Shown in pieces: positions 1 through 9,139 of a stretch of DNA of 64,000 bases. Source of the DNA: Blattabacterium cuenoti (lineage in GTDB: Bacteria; Bacteroidota; Bacteroidia; Flavobacteriales; Blattabacteriaceae); assembly GCF_014252295.1 (NCBI RefSeq), contig NZ_CP059215.1, positions 283,501 to 347,500 on the forward strand. Reading direction: 5' to 3'. The notes under the pieces are model-generated. The model was not told where the DNA came from. It saw only the letters and a list, made by a program, of their open reading frames with translations, and did no database searches. Position 1 is the first letter of the stretch. Each line of letters opens with the position of its first letter. Position numbers and translations under genes: made by a program.

Positions 1-307
1 TATCTCTTTCTAAAATTCCCATTTTTATATCTACCAAAAATAAAATAACATCGGACTCTTTAATAGCTATGAAGATTTGATTTTTTATTTCTTTTTGAAG
101 AATATCATTTTTTGAAATTGAAGAACTAAAACCACCTGTATCCAACACAGAGAATTTTAGTCCATTCCATTCTGAATTTCCAAAAACTCGATCTCTTGTG
201 ACTCCACTTGTAATATGAACAATAGCTTTTCTTTTTCCTACAAGACGATTAAACAAAGTCGATTTTCCTACATTTGGACGTCCAACGATAGATACAGTAT
301 AATTCAT
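1..307 (-). CDS. der: GTPase Der (EngA), N-terminal part, cut by window edge
   Basis: Ribosome-biogenesis GTPase with two tandem G domains, acting in 50S subunit maturation. Only the first ~102 codons are inside the window; the rest lies beyond position 1. The visible part begins MNYTVSIVGRPNVGKST, with a P-loop at residues ~9-16. A conserved TSGVTRDR switch I region follows, then the DTGG G3 motif. This G1 plus TRDR arrangement is typical of the first G domain of Der rather than of Era or MnmE. The ATG at 305-307 is the natural start because it lies just before the first beta strand. It is divergent from trmD across a ~90 bp gap that holds a Bacteroidetes-like -7 box. Confidence 0.93.
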   Translation of the reverse strand, partial: MNYTVSIVGRPNVGKSTLFNRLVGKRKAIVHITSGVTRDRVFGNSEWNGLKFSVLDTGGFSSSISKNDILQKEIKNQIFIAIKESDVILFLVDIKMGILERD

Positions 308-328
308 TTGAATAAATTATTCGCATAA

Positions 329-336
329 CAAAGGTA
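329..336 (-). promoter_or_regulatory. Possible Bacteroidetes -7 promoter box upstream of der
   Basis: On the minus strand the sequence reads TACCTTTG, which fits the Bacteroidetes -7 consensus TAnnTTTG. It ends 22 bp before the der ATG, giving a short leader. I see no matching -33 TTG at the expected ~19 bp spacing, so this is a weak prediction in AT-rich DNA. Confidence 0.3.
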
Positions 337-398
337 GAATTTTTTTATTAGTTTCATTACTAGATTCTTAGTCAAAGTGTATATTACTAAAAAAAATA

Positions 399-1067
399 AT
401 GCGTATAGATATTGTTAGCGTAGTTCCTGAAATTTTACACGGTTCTTTTTCCAATTTTCTTATTAAGAGAGCAATTAATAAAGGATTAATTGATATTCAT
501 ATCCATGATTTACGTTTATATGGCTTAGGTAAAAGAAAGAAAGTAGACGATTATCCCTATGGAGGAGGATCAGGAATGGTTATTCGAATAGAACCTGTAT
601 ATCAGTGTTTTTCAGAATTATTGTCAAAAAGAGATTATGATGAAAAAATTTTTATGACTCCTGAAGGAAATCTTTTTTCACAAAAAAATGCAAAATCTCT
701 AACAGAGAAAAAGAATATCATAATTCTTTGTGGACGTTACAAAGGAATTGATCAGAGAATCAGAGATCATTTAATTTCTAAAGAAATATCTATTGGAAAA
801 TACATATTATCTGGAGGAGAATTAGCTGCCGCTGTTGTAGTAGAATCTATAGTAAGATTATTACCTGGAGTAATACAAAATCAAGATTCCATTCTCACTG
901 ATTCCTTTCAAAAAAAATCCTTTGTAGCTCCTCCAATTTATACTAGACCATCTATTTATAAAGGATGGGCTGTTCCAGAAATACTTTTATCTGGTCATCA
1001 TAAAAAAATAAAAGATTGGTTTTATAAAAAATCCATGCAAGTTAAAAAAAGAAGATTGGATTCGTAA
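399..1067 (+). CDS. trmD: tRNA (guanine-N1-)-methyltransferase TrmD
   Basis: SPOUT-family enzyme that methylates G37 N1 in tRNAs reading CNN and some other codons, using SAM, and so prevents +1 frameshifting. The 222 aa length is normal. VDDYPYGGGSGM lies at residues ~49-60 and CGRYKGIDQR at ~111-120. The trefoil-knot SAM site follows as SIGKYILSGGELAA. The usual catalytic aspartate is present in TDSF (D168), and R153 matches the conserved arginine after the knot. Two positions that are usually acidic are lysine here (RYKGID for RYEGID, SIGKY for SIGDY). It is convergent with argH, whose stop is only ~20 bp away. Confidence 0.97.
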   Translation: MRIDIVSVVPEILHGSFSNFLIKRAINKGLIDIHIHDLRLYGLGKRKKVDDYPYGGGSGMVIRIEPVYQCFSELLSKRDYDEKIFMTPEGNLFSQKNAKSLTEKKNIIILCGRYKGIDQRIRDHLISKEISIGKYILSGGELAAAVVVESIVRLLPGVIQNQDSILTDSFQKKSFVAPPIYTRPSIYKGWAVPEILLSGHHKKIKDWFYKKSMQVKKRRLDS

Positions 1068-1087
1068 CGTAAAATGTTTTAATACCC

Positions 1088-2452
1088 TTAAAAGGAAATT
1101 TTTCTGTAAATTAAGCGTTTGATAACATTTTGGATTTTATCAAAATCAAATCTTTTGATTACATTTTGCATCAAAATTCTAATTTCTTTGTTGCATAAAT
1201 TTCCTATGCTTCCTTCATGAGAATAAGAATTATTTGTCAAATATAATGGTTGAAAACATCCGTTCTGAATATCTAAACCTACTTTTTGATAGGCTTCTCT
1301 AAAAGAATATCCTTTTTCAATAACAAGTTTGTTTACTATTTCTACACTGAACAAATATTTATACTTCTCTTCCTGAAGAATGTTCTTTCTCACTATGATA
1401 TGATTCAACATATACTGAAACATAGAAAAACATTCTTTGATTTCTTCAAAAAGAGGAATAAATCTTTCTTTAATAATTTGAAAATCTCTATGATATCCAG
1501 AGCACAAATTAGAAGATATCAAAGAAATCTCATTAGGTAATGAAATCATTCTATTACATTTAGCTCGTATCATCTCAAAAACATCTGGATTTTTTTTATG
1601 AGGCATAATACTAGATCCGGTAGTTAGATAATCAGGGAAACTAATGAAATTGTAATTTTTACTTACATATAAGCAAATGTCTTGTGCCATTTTACTTAAA
1701 GTTCTTGCTAAAGAAGCAATAGATTCTGAAACTATTAGTTCCATCTTACTACGTCCCATTTGAGCGTATATTACATTATAATTTAAATTTTCAAATCCTA
1801 ATAAATCTGTTGTCATTTTTCTATTTAAAGGAAAAGTAGAACCATAACCAGCAGCAGATCCTAAAGGATTTTTGTTAACAATACGATATGCTGTGTGAAT
1901 TAATAGTAAATCATCTATTAAACTTTCTGCATATGCAGCAAACCAAAGTCCAAAGGAAGAAGGCATAGCTATTTGATAATGAGTATAACCAGGCATGAAT
2001 GTATTTTTGTGTTGTTCACTTAGTTTTAATAACAAATCAAAAAAAGAATAAGTTATCAAAACTATTTCTTTTATTTCTGCACGAATAAAAAGTTTCAAAT
2101 CCACCAATATTTGATCATTTCTGGATCTACCACTATGTATTTTTTTTCCTACATCTCCTAAACGATTTATTAATAAAAACTCTATCTGAGAATGAATATC
2201 TTCTATTCCTTCATCTATTCTAAAATTATTATTTAATATTTCGTGCACATAAATATGACGTAACTCCTGAATCAAAATTTTTAAGTCTCTTTGATTTAAT
2301 AATCCAACATTTTTTAACATAATGATATGAGCAATAGTTCCTATAACATCATGTGGAGCTAAAAGTAAATCTATTTTAGAATCCTTACCTGAAGTAAAAT
2401 TTTCTATTTTTTTATCAAAATTCGAATTAGTCTTTTTATCCCAAATTTTCAT
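1088..2452 (-). CDS. argH: Argininosuccinate lyase ArgH
   Basis: Last step of arginine synthesis: argininosuccinate to arginine plus fumarate. It belongs to the fumarase/aspartase superfamily and acts as a homotetramer. The protein is 454 aa from the ATG at 2450-2452 (MKIWDKKTNSNFDKKIENFT). The reading frame stays open 45 codons further upstream, but that extension would run into gyrB and does not resemble the family. Recognisable motifs are GKKIHSGRSRNDQ, the TPGYTHYQ-like MPGYTHYQIAMPSS, and the signature GSSIMPHKKNPD carrying the catalytic serine loop. It stands apart from the main arginine operon at 46.5-57.6 kb, but it is the one step that operon lacks. Confidence 0.96.
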   Translation of the reverse strand: MKIWDKKTNSNFDKKIENFTSGKDSKIDLLLAPHDVIGTIAHIIMLKNVGLLNQRDLKILIQELRHIYVHEILNNNFRIDEGIEDIHSQIEFLLINRLGDVGKKIHSGRSRNDQILVDLKLFIRAEIKEIVLITYSFFDLLLKLSEQHKNTFMPGYTHYQIAMPSSFGLWFAAYAESLIDDLLLIHTAYRIVNKNPLGSAAGYGSTFPLNRKMTTDLLGFENLNYNVIYAQMGRSKMELIVSESIASLARTLSKMAQDICLYVSKNYNFISFPDYLTTGSSIMPHKKNPDVFEMIRAKCNRMISLPNEISLISSNLCSGYHRDFQIIKERFIPLFEEIKECFSMFQYMLNHIIVRKNILQEEKYKYLFSVEIVNKLVIEKGYSFREAYQKVGLDIQNGCFQPLYLTNNSYSHEGSIGNLCNKEIRILMQNVIKRFDFDKIQNVIKRLIYRKISF

Positions 2453-2463
2453 TTTTTTTATTC

Positions 2464-2471
2464 TATCTTTG
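2464..2471 (+). promoter_or_regulatory. Possible -7 promoter box upstream of gyrB
   Basis: TATCTTTG fits the Bacteroidetes -7 consensus TAnnTTTG and lies ~48 bp before the gyrB start, inside the 66 bp argH/gyrB divergent spacer. No clear -33 TTG is seen at the usual distance, so the call rests on the -7 element and its position alone. Confidence 0.3.
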
Positions 2472-2518
2472 AACAAAATAAGAAAAATTTCTAATAAAAA
2501 TGGATTAAATAATGGATT

Positions 2519-4447
2519 ATGAGTAAACAAAATACTACCAAAAATTATACAGCAGATAGTATTCAATCTCTTGAAGGAATAGAGCATATAAGACTTAGAC
2601 CTTCTATGTATATTGGAGATGTAGGAAGTAGAGGATTACATCATTTAGTCTACGAAGTAATAGATAATTCTGTGGATGAATCCTTAGCAGGTTTTTGCAA
2701 TAAAATATGGGTAAATATTCATAAAAATGGATTTATTACCGTACTTGACAATGGTCGTGGAATTCCAATAGATATTCATAAAAAAGAAGGAAAATCTGCT
2801 CTTGAAGTAGTTATGACTAAAATTGGAGCAGGTGGGAAATTTGATAAAAATGTTTATAAAATTTCTGGAGGATTGCATGGAGTGGGGATTTCCTGTGTAA
2901 ATGCTCTATCTCAAAAACTTATAGTTACAATTTATCGTAACAAAAAAATTTATCAACAAGAGTATTTAAAAGGAAAATCCGTTTCTACTGTAGAATGTAT
3001 AGGTACAACAGATATGCAAGGAACAAAAATTCATTATCTTGCTGATCGTTCTATTTTTCATTCTATCACATATAATTATGAAATCTTAGCTAATAGATTG
3101 AAAGAATTATCTTTTTTAAACAAAGGACTCTACTTATTTTTAGAAGATGAAAGAGAGAATATCAAAGAGTATTTTTTTTCTAAAAATGGATTAAAAGAAT
3201 ATCTTCCTATTTTGGATAAAAATCAAGAACCTTTAACAAAAGATGTCATTTTTATTGAAGGAGAAAAAGATAATACAATTGTAGAAGTTGCAATGCAGTA
3301 TAATACTTCCTTTAAAGAAAAAATTTATTCTTATGTTAACAATATCAATACTCATGAAGGTGGAACTCATCTTTCTGGATTTCGAAGAGCACTAACAAGA
3401 ACATTAAAAAAATATGTGGATGGATATGGAATTTTATCCAATAAAGATAAAATTGAGTTTACTGGAGATGATTTTAGGGAAGGAATTACAGCTATTATAT
3501 CTGTTAGAGTAATGAACCCCCAATTTGAAGGACAAACTAAAACAAAATTAAGTAATCACGAAGTAGGAGGAATTGTAGATAAAATTGTTGGGGAAATGCT
3601 GAGCAGTTATTTAGAAGAACATCCTAGTGATAGGAAAAAAATTATTGACAAAGTCATACTATCTGCTAAAGCACGTCAAGCTGCTAAAAAAGCTCGTGAA
3701 TTCATACAAAAAAAGAATCCAGTAAATAATAGTATTTTACCTGGTAAATTAGCAGATTGTTCTTTCAACAATCCAGAAAATTGTGAAATATATTTAGTTG
3801 AAGGAGATTCTGCTGGTGGAACAGCTAAACAAGGTAGAGATAGAAATTTTCAAGCTATTTTACCTTTGCGAGGAAAAATACTAAATGTTGAAAAAGCTAT
3901 GCCGCATAAAATATTTGAAAATGAAGAAATAAAAAATATATTTACTTCTTTAGGAGTTTCTATTATAACAGAAGAAGATCAAGAAATTTTAAATGTCAAA
4001 AAACTGAGATACAATAAAATTATTATTATGACAGATGCAGATATAGACGGAAGTCATATATCTACTCTGATTTTAACATTATTCTTTCGTTATATGAAAC
4101 CACTAATAGAAAAAGGACACATTTATATTGCAACACCTCCACTTTATTTAATACGAAAAGGCAATCATTCTCAATATGCTTGGAGCGATCAAGAAAGAGA
4201 AAATATTCTCAATCAATTAGGAGGAAGAAAATATGTTAATATACAACGTTATAAAGGATTAGGAGAAATGAATGCAGAACAACTTTGGGAGACAACTATG
4301 AATCCAAAAAATAGAACTCTACGAAAAGTAAAGATAGAAAATTATTCAGAAGCAGAAAAAATATTCTCTATTCTTATGGGAGATGAAGTTCCACCACGTA
4401 GAAATTTTATAGAAAAAAATGCAATACATGCAAAAATTGATGTATAA
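2519..4447 (+). CDS. gyrB: DNA gyrase subunit B
   Basis: ATPase subunit of DNA gyrase, which introduces negative supercoils as GyrA2GyrB2. The GHKL ATP site shows EVIDNSVDE (~44), DNGRGIP and GGLHGVG (~117). The TOPRIM domain shows EGDSAGG (~427) and DADIDGSH (~506), with RYKGLGEMN near ~577. The 642 aa length matches the short GyrB form without the gammaproteobacterial TOPRIM insertion. The N-terminus (YTADSIQSLEGIEHIRLRPSMY) resembles flavobacterial GyrB more than ParE. The ATG at 2519 leaves room for a promoter after argH. uppP starts 5 bp after its stop, so the two are probably cotranscribed. Confidence 0.96.
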   Translation: MSKQNTTKNYTADSIQSLEGIEHIRLRPSMYIGDVGSRGLHHLVYEVIDNSVDESLAGFCNKIWVNIHKNGFITVLDNGRGIPIDIHKKEGKSALEVVMTKIGAGGKFDKNVYKISGGLHGVGISCVNALSQKLIVTIYRNKKIYQQEYLKGKSVSTVECIGTTDMQGTKIHYLADRSIFHSITYNYEILANRLKELSFLNKGLYLFLEDERENIKEYFFSKNGLKEYLPILDKNQEPLTKDVIFIEGEKDNTIVEVAMQYNTSFKEKIYSYVNNINTHEGGTHLSGFRRALTRTLKKYVDGYGILSNKDKIEFTGDDFREGITAIISVRVMNPQFEGQTKTKLSNHEVGGIVDKIVGEMLSSYLEEHPSDRKKIIDKVILSAKARQAAKKAREFIQKKNPVNNSILPGKLADCSFNNPENCEIYLVEGDSAGGTAKQGRDRNFQAILPLRGKILNVEKAMPHKIFENEEIKNIFTSLGVSIITEEDQEILNVKKLRYNKIIIMTDADIDGSHISTLILTLFFRYMKPLIEKGHIYIATPPLYLIRKGNHSQYAWSDQERENILNQLGGRKYVNIQRYKGLGEMNAEQLWETTMNPKNRTLRKVKIENYSEAEKIFSILMGDEVPPRRNFIEKNAIHAKIDV

Positions 4448-4452
4448 GTATC

Positions 4453-5235
4453 ATGAATTATATTCAATCAATCTTATTAGGGATTATTGAAGGAATTACA
4501 GAGTTTTTTCCTATTTCTTCTACAGGGCACATGGTTATTGTTGCTTCTATTCTGGGTATATTAAAAGATAAAATAACAAATTTATTTTTTGTTTCTGTTC
4601 AGTTTGGAGCAGTTTTATCAATTGTTTTTTTATATAGAAAAAAAATCTTCTTTCAAAAATTGGATTTTTACCTAAAAATTTTTGTAGCTATTTTTCCTGT
4701 AGGAGTTTTAGGATTTCTATCTTCTAAAAAAATAAATTATTTATTAGGAAATCCGATGATTGTCGCTATATCTCTTCTGATAGGAGGATTATCCATTCTG
4801 AAAGCAGAAAATTTTTATGTAAAAAATTACACTAATAAAAATAATAATATCACTTATTTAAAAGCTTTTATTATTGGATTATTTCAATGTATAGCTTTGA
4901 TACCAGGAGTATCTAGAAGTGCAACTACCATTATTTCTTGTATGTTACAAAATGTTAATAGAATAAAAGCTATTGAATTCTCCTTTTTTTTGTCTGTTCC
5001 TGTTATTGCAATTGCTACATGTAAAAAATTATTTGACTATTACTTCCAATTAAATTTTTTTACATTTAAAGAGATAGAATTATTATTGTTAGGGAATATA
5101 GCATCTTTTATAACTGGAATTATATCTGTTAAATGTTTCATGAAATACTTAAAAAAAAATAATTTCAAATTATTCGGATACTATAGAATCATAGTAGGTT
5201 TTTTTTCATTGTTATACAATACATTATTTTTATGA
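4453..5235 (+). CDS. uppP: Undecaprenyl-diphosphatase UppP (BacA)
   Basis: Integral membrane phosphatase that recycles undecaprenyl diphosphate to the monophosphate carrier used for peptidoglycan and other envelope polymers. The 260 aa protein is hydrophobic throughout, with about seven or eight membrane segments. Both family signatures are visible: EGITEFFPISSTGHM at residues 13-27, and PGVSRSATTI in the second half (~152-161). It starts immediately after gyrB and is followed by truB after a 16 bp gap. Retaining this enzyme implies that the cell still makes a peptidoglycan precursor cycle. Confidence 0.95.
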   Translation: MNYIQSILLGIIEGITEFFPISSTGHMVIVASILGILKDKITNLFFVSVQFGAVLSIVFLYRKKIFFQKLDFYLKIFVAIFPVGVLGFLSSKKINYLLGNPMIVAISLLIGGLSILKAENFYVKNYTNKNNNITYLKAFIIGLFQCIALIPGVSRSATTIISCMLQNVNRIKAIEFSFFLSVPVIAIATCKKLFDYYFQLNFFTFKEIELLLLGNIASFITGIISVKCFMKYLKKNNFKLFGYYRIIVGFFSLLYNTLFL

Positions 5236-5251
5236 AACTAATTGGAATATT

Positions 5252-5977
5252 TTGATCAATAATTTATTAGAATTCCAAAATGGAAAAATATTACTAATAG
5301 ATAAACCGTGGGGATGTACTTCCTTTGAAGTTGTGAAAAAAATTAGAAGTTCTATTCTAACGACTACTAATACAAAAAAAGAAAATTTAAAAATAGGACA
5401 TTCAGGAACTTTAGATCCTCTTGCTACAGGTTTATTAATTGTGCTCACAGGTAAATATACTAAAAAAGTAAATGATATTCAAAATTATAAAAAAACCTAT
5501 ACAGGTATCATAAAATTAGGTTGTGAAACATTGTCTTATGATTCAGAAACAGAAGAATATAATTTTTCTTCAACTTTGCACATTACTCCTAAACTTATTA
5601 GAAGTACATCTCAAAAATTTATGGGGGATATAGATCAATACCCCCCTTTCTTTTCTGCCTTAAAAACAAAAGGGAAAAGATACTATGAGTATGCTAGAAA
5701 AGGAAAAAAAATAAACTCTATGAAATCACGACGTGTCAAAATTTATCAATTTCATATTCTAAAAATAGTTATTCCATACATCAAATTTCTCATAGTATGT
5801 GGAAAAGGAACTTATATTAGATCGGTAGCTAAAGATTTTGGAAAAGAACTAAGAAGCGGAGCTTATCTTCTTTCTTTAAGAAGAGAACGTATTGGTAATT
5901 TTTCTCTAAAAAGTTCTGATTATATAGAACTAAATTTTTCAAAAAAATTAAAATTTCCATGTTACTTTACAAAGTAA
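5252..5977 (+). CDS. truB: tRNA pseudouridine(55) synthase TruB
   Basis: Converts U55 in the T-loop of elongator tRNAs to pseudouridine. The catalytic aspartate is D55 in GHSGTLDPLATGLL, after the conserved KILLIDKPWG strand. PPFFSALKTKGKRYYEYAR and the later GTYIRSVAKDFG motif are also family hallmarks. The 241 aa length indicates no C-terminal PUA domain, as is common in Bacteroidetes. The start appears to be TTG at 5252. The nearby ATG at 5232 is out of frame and meets a stop within a few codons, and no later ATG precedes the conserved first strand. It converges with rpsP, the stops being only a few bases apart. Confidence 0.95.
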   Translation: MINNLLEFQNGKILLIDKPWGCTSFEVVKKIRSSILTTTNTKKENLKIGHSGTLDPLATGLLIVLTGKYTKKVNDIQNYKKTYTGIIKLGCETLSYDSETEEYNFSSTLHITPKLIRSTSQKFMGDIDQYPPFFSALKTKGKRYYEYARKGKKINSMKSRRVKIYQFHILKIVIPYIKFLIVCGKGTYIRSVAKDFGKELRSGAYLLSLRRERIGNFSLKSSDYIELNFSKKLKFPCYFTK

Positions 5978-5980
5978 ATC

Positions 5981-6319
5981 TTAAATTTTATATTTTTTGT
6001 ACCATACATGAAATTTTTTATTACATTCTTCATCAGTTAAAACTCCTTTTCTCACTCCTTCCAATAAATGTTTTTTTAGTAATACACCATTTTTAGAAAA
6101 AATGGATCTTACCGTGTTCGTAGGTTGAGCTCCTTTCATTAGCCATGAAACAGCATTTTCCATTTTTAATACAGTGGAAGGAGGATCCATATGAGGATTA
6201 TAAGTTCCTAATTTTTCAATAAATTTTCCATCTCTTGGAGAACGAGAGTCAGCCACAACTATATGATAAATAGGTTTATGTTTTTTTCCTATTCTTTTTA
6301 AACGAATTTTCACAGACAT
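5981..6319 (-). CDS. rpsP: 30S ribosomal protein S16
   Basis: Small-subunit protein that binds 16S rRNA early in 30S assembly. The N-terminus [21 protein letters not shown] and the following [19 protein letters not shown] are diagnostic. At 112 aa it is longer than the E. coli protein (~82 aa). The extra is a basic C-terminal tail, as often seen in Bacteroidetes. It is not linked here to rimM, trmD and rplS as in many bacteria; trmD lies 5 kb away on the other strand. Confidence 0.97.
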   Translation of the reverse strand: MSVKIRLKRIGKKHKPIYHIVVADSRSPRDGKFIEKLGTYNPHMDPPSTVLKMENAVSWLMKGAQPTNTVRSIFSKNGVLLKKHLLEGVRKGVLTDEECNKKFHVWYKKYKI

Positions 6320-6417
6320 AATTTATGAATTTACAAAAAACCTTAATTTAGGCATAATTATAATGTTTTTGAAAAAAAAATGGTATATATTTACAATAGT
6401 GATAGTGATTAGTAGAT

Positions 6418-6488
6418 AGACCCGTTGTGTAACGGTAGCACAGCAGATTTTGGTTCTGTTAGTTGGGGTTCGAGTCCCTACGGGTCTG
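6418..6488 (+). tRNA. tRNA-Gln (TTG anticodon)
   Basis: It folds as a complete cloverleaf. The acceptor is AGACCCG/CGGGTCT. The D stem is GTGT/GCAC. The anticodon stem GCAGA/TCTGT encloses loop TTTTGGT with anticodon TTG at 6450-6452. The T stem TGGGG/CCCTA encloses TTCGAGT. The discriminator is G and CCA is not encoded. It reads CAA, and CAG by wobble. Confidence 0.96.
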
Positions 6489-6533
6489 TTCCCGACCATA
6501 TAGTTTCGTGATAGATATGTTGAATTTTACAAA

Positions 6534-7937
6534 ATGAGTATGAAAGTAAAAAAAGAAAAAGTTTTGTTAATAGCTTTTTTAAGTGTTTTAGCATATATAT
6601 TGATTCATTTATCCAAATCTTTTTTAGGATTGGATAAATCTACTCTTTGCATGTTAAGATGCTTTGTCATATCTCTTTTCATATTGTATGCTTCAATGAA
6701 AAAAGATTTAACTACTTGGATTTTATTATCCATAATCATAGGAATAGAAATTGGATTAGATTTACCAAAGATTGCTGTAGAACTAAGATTTTTATCTCAA
6801 ATATTTTTGAGATTGATAAAAACTATTATTGCTCCAATATTATTTTCCACTTTAGTAGTCGGAATAGCAAGTCATTCTAATATTAAACAATTAGGTAGTA
6901 TGGGATGGAAATCCTTGCTATATTTTGAAGTTGTTACAACTTTAGCTTTGTTTGTTGGTCTTATTGCTATTAATGTATCTCAAGCTGGAGTAGGTATTGT
7001 GATTCCATCTGGAATCACAGAACAACAATTACCAAAAGTAGAAAGTAGAACGTTGCAAGAGACTATTCTTCATGTGTTCCCAGAAAATTTTATAAAATCC
7101 GTATATCATGGAGATGTGTTATCTATAGTAGTGTTTTCTGTTATTTTCGGTATATCAATGGTCTTTCTAGAAGAGAAAAAACGAGGACCTCTATTATTAT
7201 TTGCAGAGAGTCTTTCAGAAGTCATGTTTAAATTTACTAGAATTATCATGTATTTTGCTCCTATAGGAGTAGGATCTGCTATAGCCTATACAGTAGGACA
7301 TATGGGTTTGGATATTTTATATAATTTATTTCAATTATTGTTGACTCTTTACATTGCTTTACTTATTTTTTTGATAGTTGTTTTATTTCCTATTCTTTTA
7401 TGGATTAAAGTTCCTTTAAAAGGTTTTATAAAAGCATTAACTGAACCTGTATCATTGGCATTTGCAACCACAAGTTCAGAATCTGCCTTGCCTCTTCTTA
7501 TGGAAAATTTAGAAAAATTAGGGGTTCCTAGAAAAATTGTTGCTTTCGTGATTCCTACAGGTTATAGTTTCAATTTAGATGGTACTACTCTATATTTATC
7601 TTTAGCTACTATTTTTGTAGCACAAGCATCTGGTATTCCTTTGAGTTTTAGTCAACAAATATTCATAGGAATGACTTTAATTTTAACTAGCAAAGGAGTA
7701 GCAGGAGTTCCTAGAGCTTCTTTAGTGATTCTTTTAGCTACAGTAACTTCTTTTGGATTACCCACTTGGCCTATATTAGCTATTATAGGAATAGATGAAT
7801 TAATGGATATGGCTCGCACAACAGTGAATGTAATAGGAAATGGATTAGCTAGTTGTGTTTTAGCTCGTTCTGAAGGGGAGTTCGACGACAAAAAAATGTT
7901 AGATTATATTAAAAATAAAAATGAAAATGGTTTGTGA
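6534..7937 (+). CDS. gltP: Dicarboxylate/amino acid:cation symporter (GltP/DctA family)
   Basis: Inner-membrane secondary transporter of the DAACS family, which takes up glutamate, aspartate or C4-dicarboxylates with H+ or Na+. The 467 aa protein has many hydrophobic segments. The hallmark region TTSSESALPLLMENLEKLGV is followed by IPTGYSFNLDGTTLY, the substrate- and cation-binding core in TM7. The later GVAGVPRASLVILLATV matches the second re-entrant region. A second ATG two codons on (6540) is an equally good start. Its stop overlaps the GTG start of mvaD by four bases. Substrate preference cannot be settled from sequence; glutamate/aspartate is the usual assignment. Confidence 0.88.
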   Translation: MSMKVKKEKVLLIAFLSVLAYILIHLSKSFLGLDKSTLCMLRCFVISLFILYASMKKDLTTWILLSIIIGIEIGLDLPKIAVELRFLSQIFLRLIKTIIAPILFSTLVVGIASHSNIKQLGSMGWKSLLYFEVVTTLALFVGLIAINVSQAGVGIVIPSGITEQQLPKVESRTLQETILHVFPENFIKSVYHGDVLSIVVFSVIFGISMVFLEEKKRGPLLLFAESLSEVMFKFTRIIMYFAPIGVGSAIAYTVGHMGLDILYNLFQLLLTLYIALLIFLIVVLFPILLWIKVPLKGFIKALTEPVSLAFATTSSESALPLLMENLEKLGVPRKIVAFVIPTGYSFNLDGTTLYLSLATIFVAQASGIPLSFSQQIFIGMTLILTSKGVAGVPRASLVILLATVTSFGLPTWPILAIIGIDELMDMARTTVNVIGNGLASCVLARSEGEFDDKKMLDYIKNKNENGL

Positions 7938-9001
7938 GAACCAATTGTTTTTTTTATAGAAAAAAAAAATATTCTATAGATCCAAATGGAGTAATCACAA
8001 GGAAAAGTCCCTCCAATATTGCTTTAATTAAATATTGGGGGAAACATAATAAAAAGATTCAAATTCCGTTGAATTCTTCTATTAGTTATTCCCTGGAAGG
8101 GGTATACACGGTAACACGATTAATTTATCATTTGAAAGAAAGAAAAAAAAGAAATCCATCCATAAAAATTTTTTTTTCAGGAAAAGAAAAAACTAGCTTT
8201 CTTCCAAAGATTTTTGAATTTTTTCATAGAATTTCATTCTATTGTTCTTATTTACTGGATTTTAATTTTATAATAGAAACCTATAACACTTTTCCACATA
8301 GTAGTGGAATAGCTTCTTCTGCTTCTTCTATGAGTGCTTTAGCATTATGTATTATGGAAATAGAAAAAAAATTAGTCTCTTCTTTAAAAGAAGATTTTTT
8401 TTTGAAAAAAGCTTCTTTTTTAGCCAGATTAGGTTCTGGAAGTGCTTGCAGATCTATTTATCCTGGACTTGTTGTATGGGGACATCACAAATCCATAAAA
8501 GGAAGTAATAATTTTTATGCTATTCCATATCCATATAAAGTACACCCCATTTTTACAAAAATGGTAGATACTATTTTAATTATAGATGAAAAACCTAAAA
8601 AAATATTAAGTTCAAAAGGGCATCAGTTAATGAATATCCACCCTTACGCTAAAGAAAGATTTAAATGTGCTAACAAAAATATGAATCATCTTATATCCAT
8701 ATTAAAAGTGGGAGACTTACAAGAATTTGGAGAATTGATAGAACATGAAGCTTTGACTCTTCATGCCATGATAATGACATCTCGTCCTTATTTTTTATGG
8801 ATGAAACCCAATACTCTGAACGTTCTTTACTCTGTATGGAATTTTAGAATACAAAGCAAAAAAAATATCTATTTTACACTAGATGCAGGTGCAAATGTTC
8901 ATCTATTATATCCTATTGAAGAAAAAAAATCCATCCTAAAATGGATATATAGTGATCTTATTTCTTTTTGTACAAAAATTATAGAAAGTTTTTGTTATTA
9001 A
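7934..9001 (+). CDS. mvaD: Diphosphomevalonate decarboxylase
   Basis: GHMP-kinase-family enzyme. It catalyses the ATP-dependent decarboxylation of mevalonate 5-diphosphate to isopentenyl diphosphate, the last step of the mevalonate pathway. SNIALIKYWGKHNKKIQIPLN at the N-terminus is the family signature. The ATP loop is SSGIASSASSMSALAL, and the conserved C-terminal DAGANVHLLYP is present. GSACRSIYPGLVVWG also matches. The 355 aa reading frame begins with GTG, which overlaps the stop of the upstream transporter (GTGA). No ATG lies before the conserved region. Use of mevalonate rather than MEP fits the Flavobacteria. Confidence 0.94.
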   Translation: MRTNCFFYRKKKYSIDPNGVITRKSPSNIALIKYWGKHNKKIQIPLNSSISYSLEGVYTVTRLIYHLKERKKRNPSIKIFFSGKEKTSFLPKIFEFFHRISFYCSYLLDFNFIIETYNTFPHSSGIASSASSMSALALCIMEIEKKLVSSLKEDFFLKKASFLARLGSGSACRSIYPGLVVWGHHKSIKGSNNFYAIPYPYKVHPIFTKMVDTILIIDEKPKKILSSKGHQLMNIHPYAKERFKCANKNMNHLISILKVGDLQEFGELIEHEALTLHAMIMTSRPYFLWMKPNTLNVLYSVWNFRIQSKKNIYFTLDAGANVHLLYPIEEKKSILKWIYSDLISFCTKIIESFCY

Positions 9002-9045
9002 TTTAATTATATTTGTGTCATATTATCATTTCTATAAAATAATAT

Positions 9046-9121
9046 GGTGGACGTAGCTCAGTTGGTTTAGAGCATCAGATTGTGGTTCTGAGGGGCGCCG
9101 GTTCGAATCCGGTCGTCCACC
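9046..9121 (+). tRNA. tRNA-His (GTG anticodon)
   Basis: The acceptor is GTGGACG/CGTCCAC. The extra G-1 at 9046 can pair with C73 at 9121, a histidine-specific feature. The D stem is GCTC/GAGC. The anticodon stem TCAGA/TCTGA carries GTG at 9082-9084. The T arm is CCGGTTCGAATCCGG. CCA is not fully encoded. Confidence 0.97.
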
Positions 9122-9139
9122 CAATAAAACCATTATTCA

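Noticed and set aside
1088..2587. Longer version of argH starting at 2587
   Set aside because: The extra 45 codons overlap gyrB, are hydrophobic and unlike the family; ATG 2452 restores the normal N-terminus.
9019..9046. 8 bp inverted repeat between mvaD and tRNA-His
   Set aside because: The arms are pure A/T except for the ends, the loop is 12 nt, no T tract follows and it runs into the tRNA, so it is not a convincing terminator.
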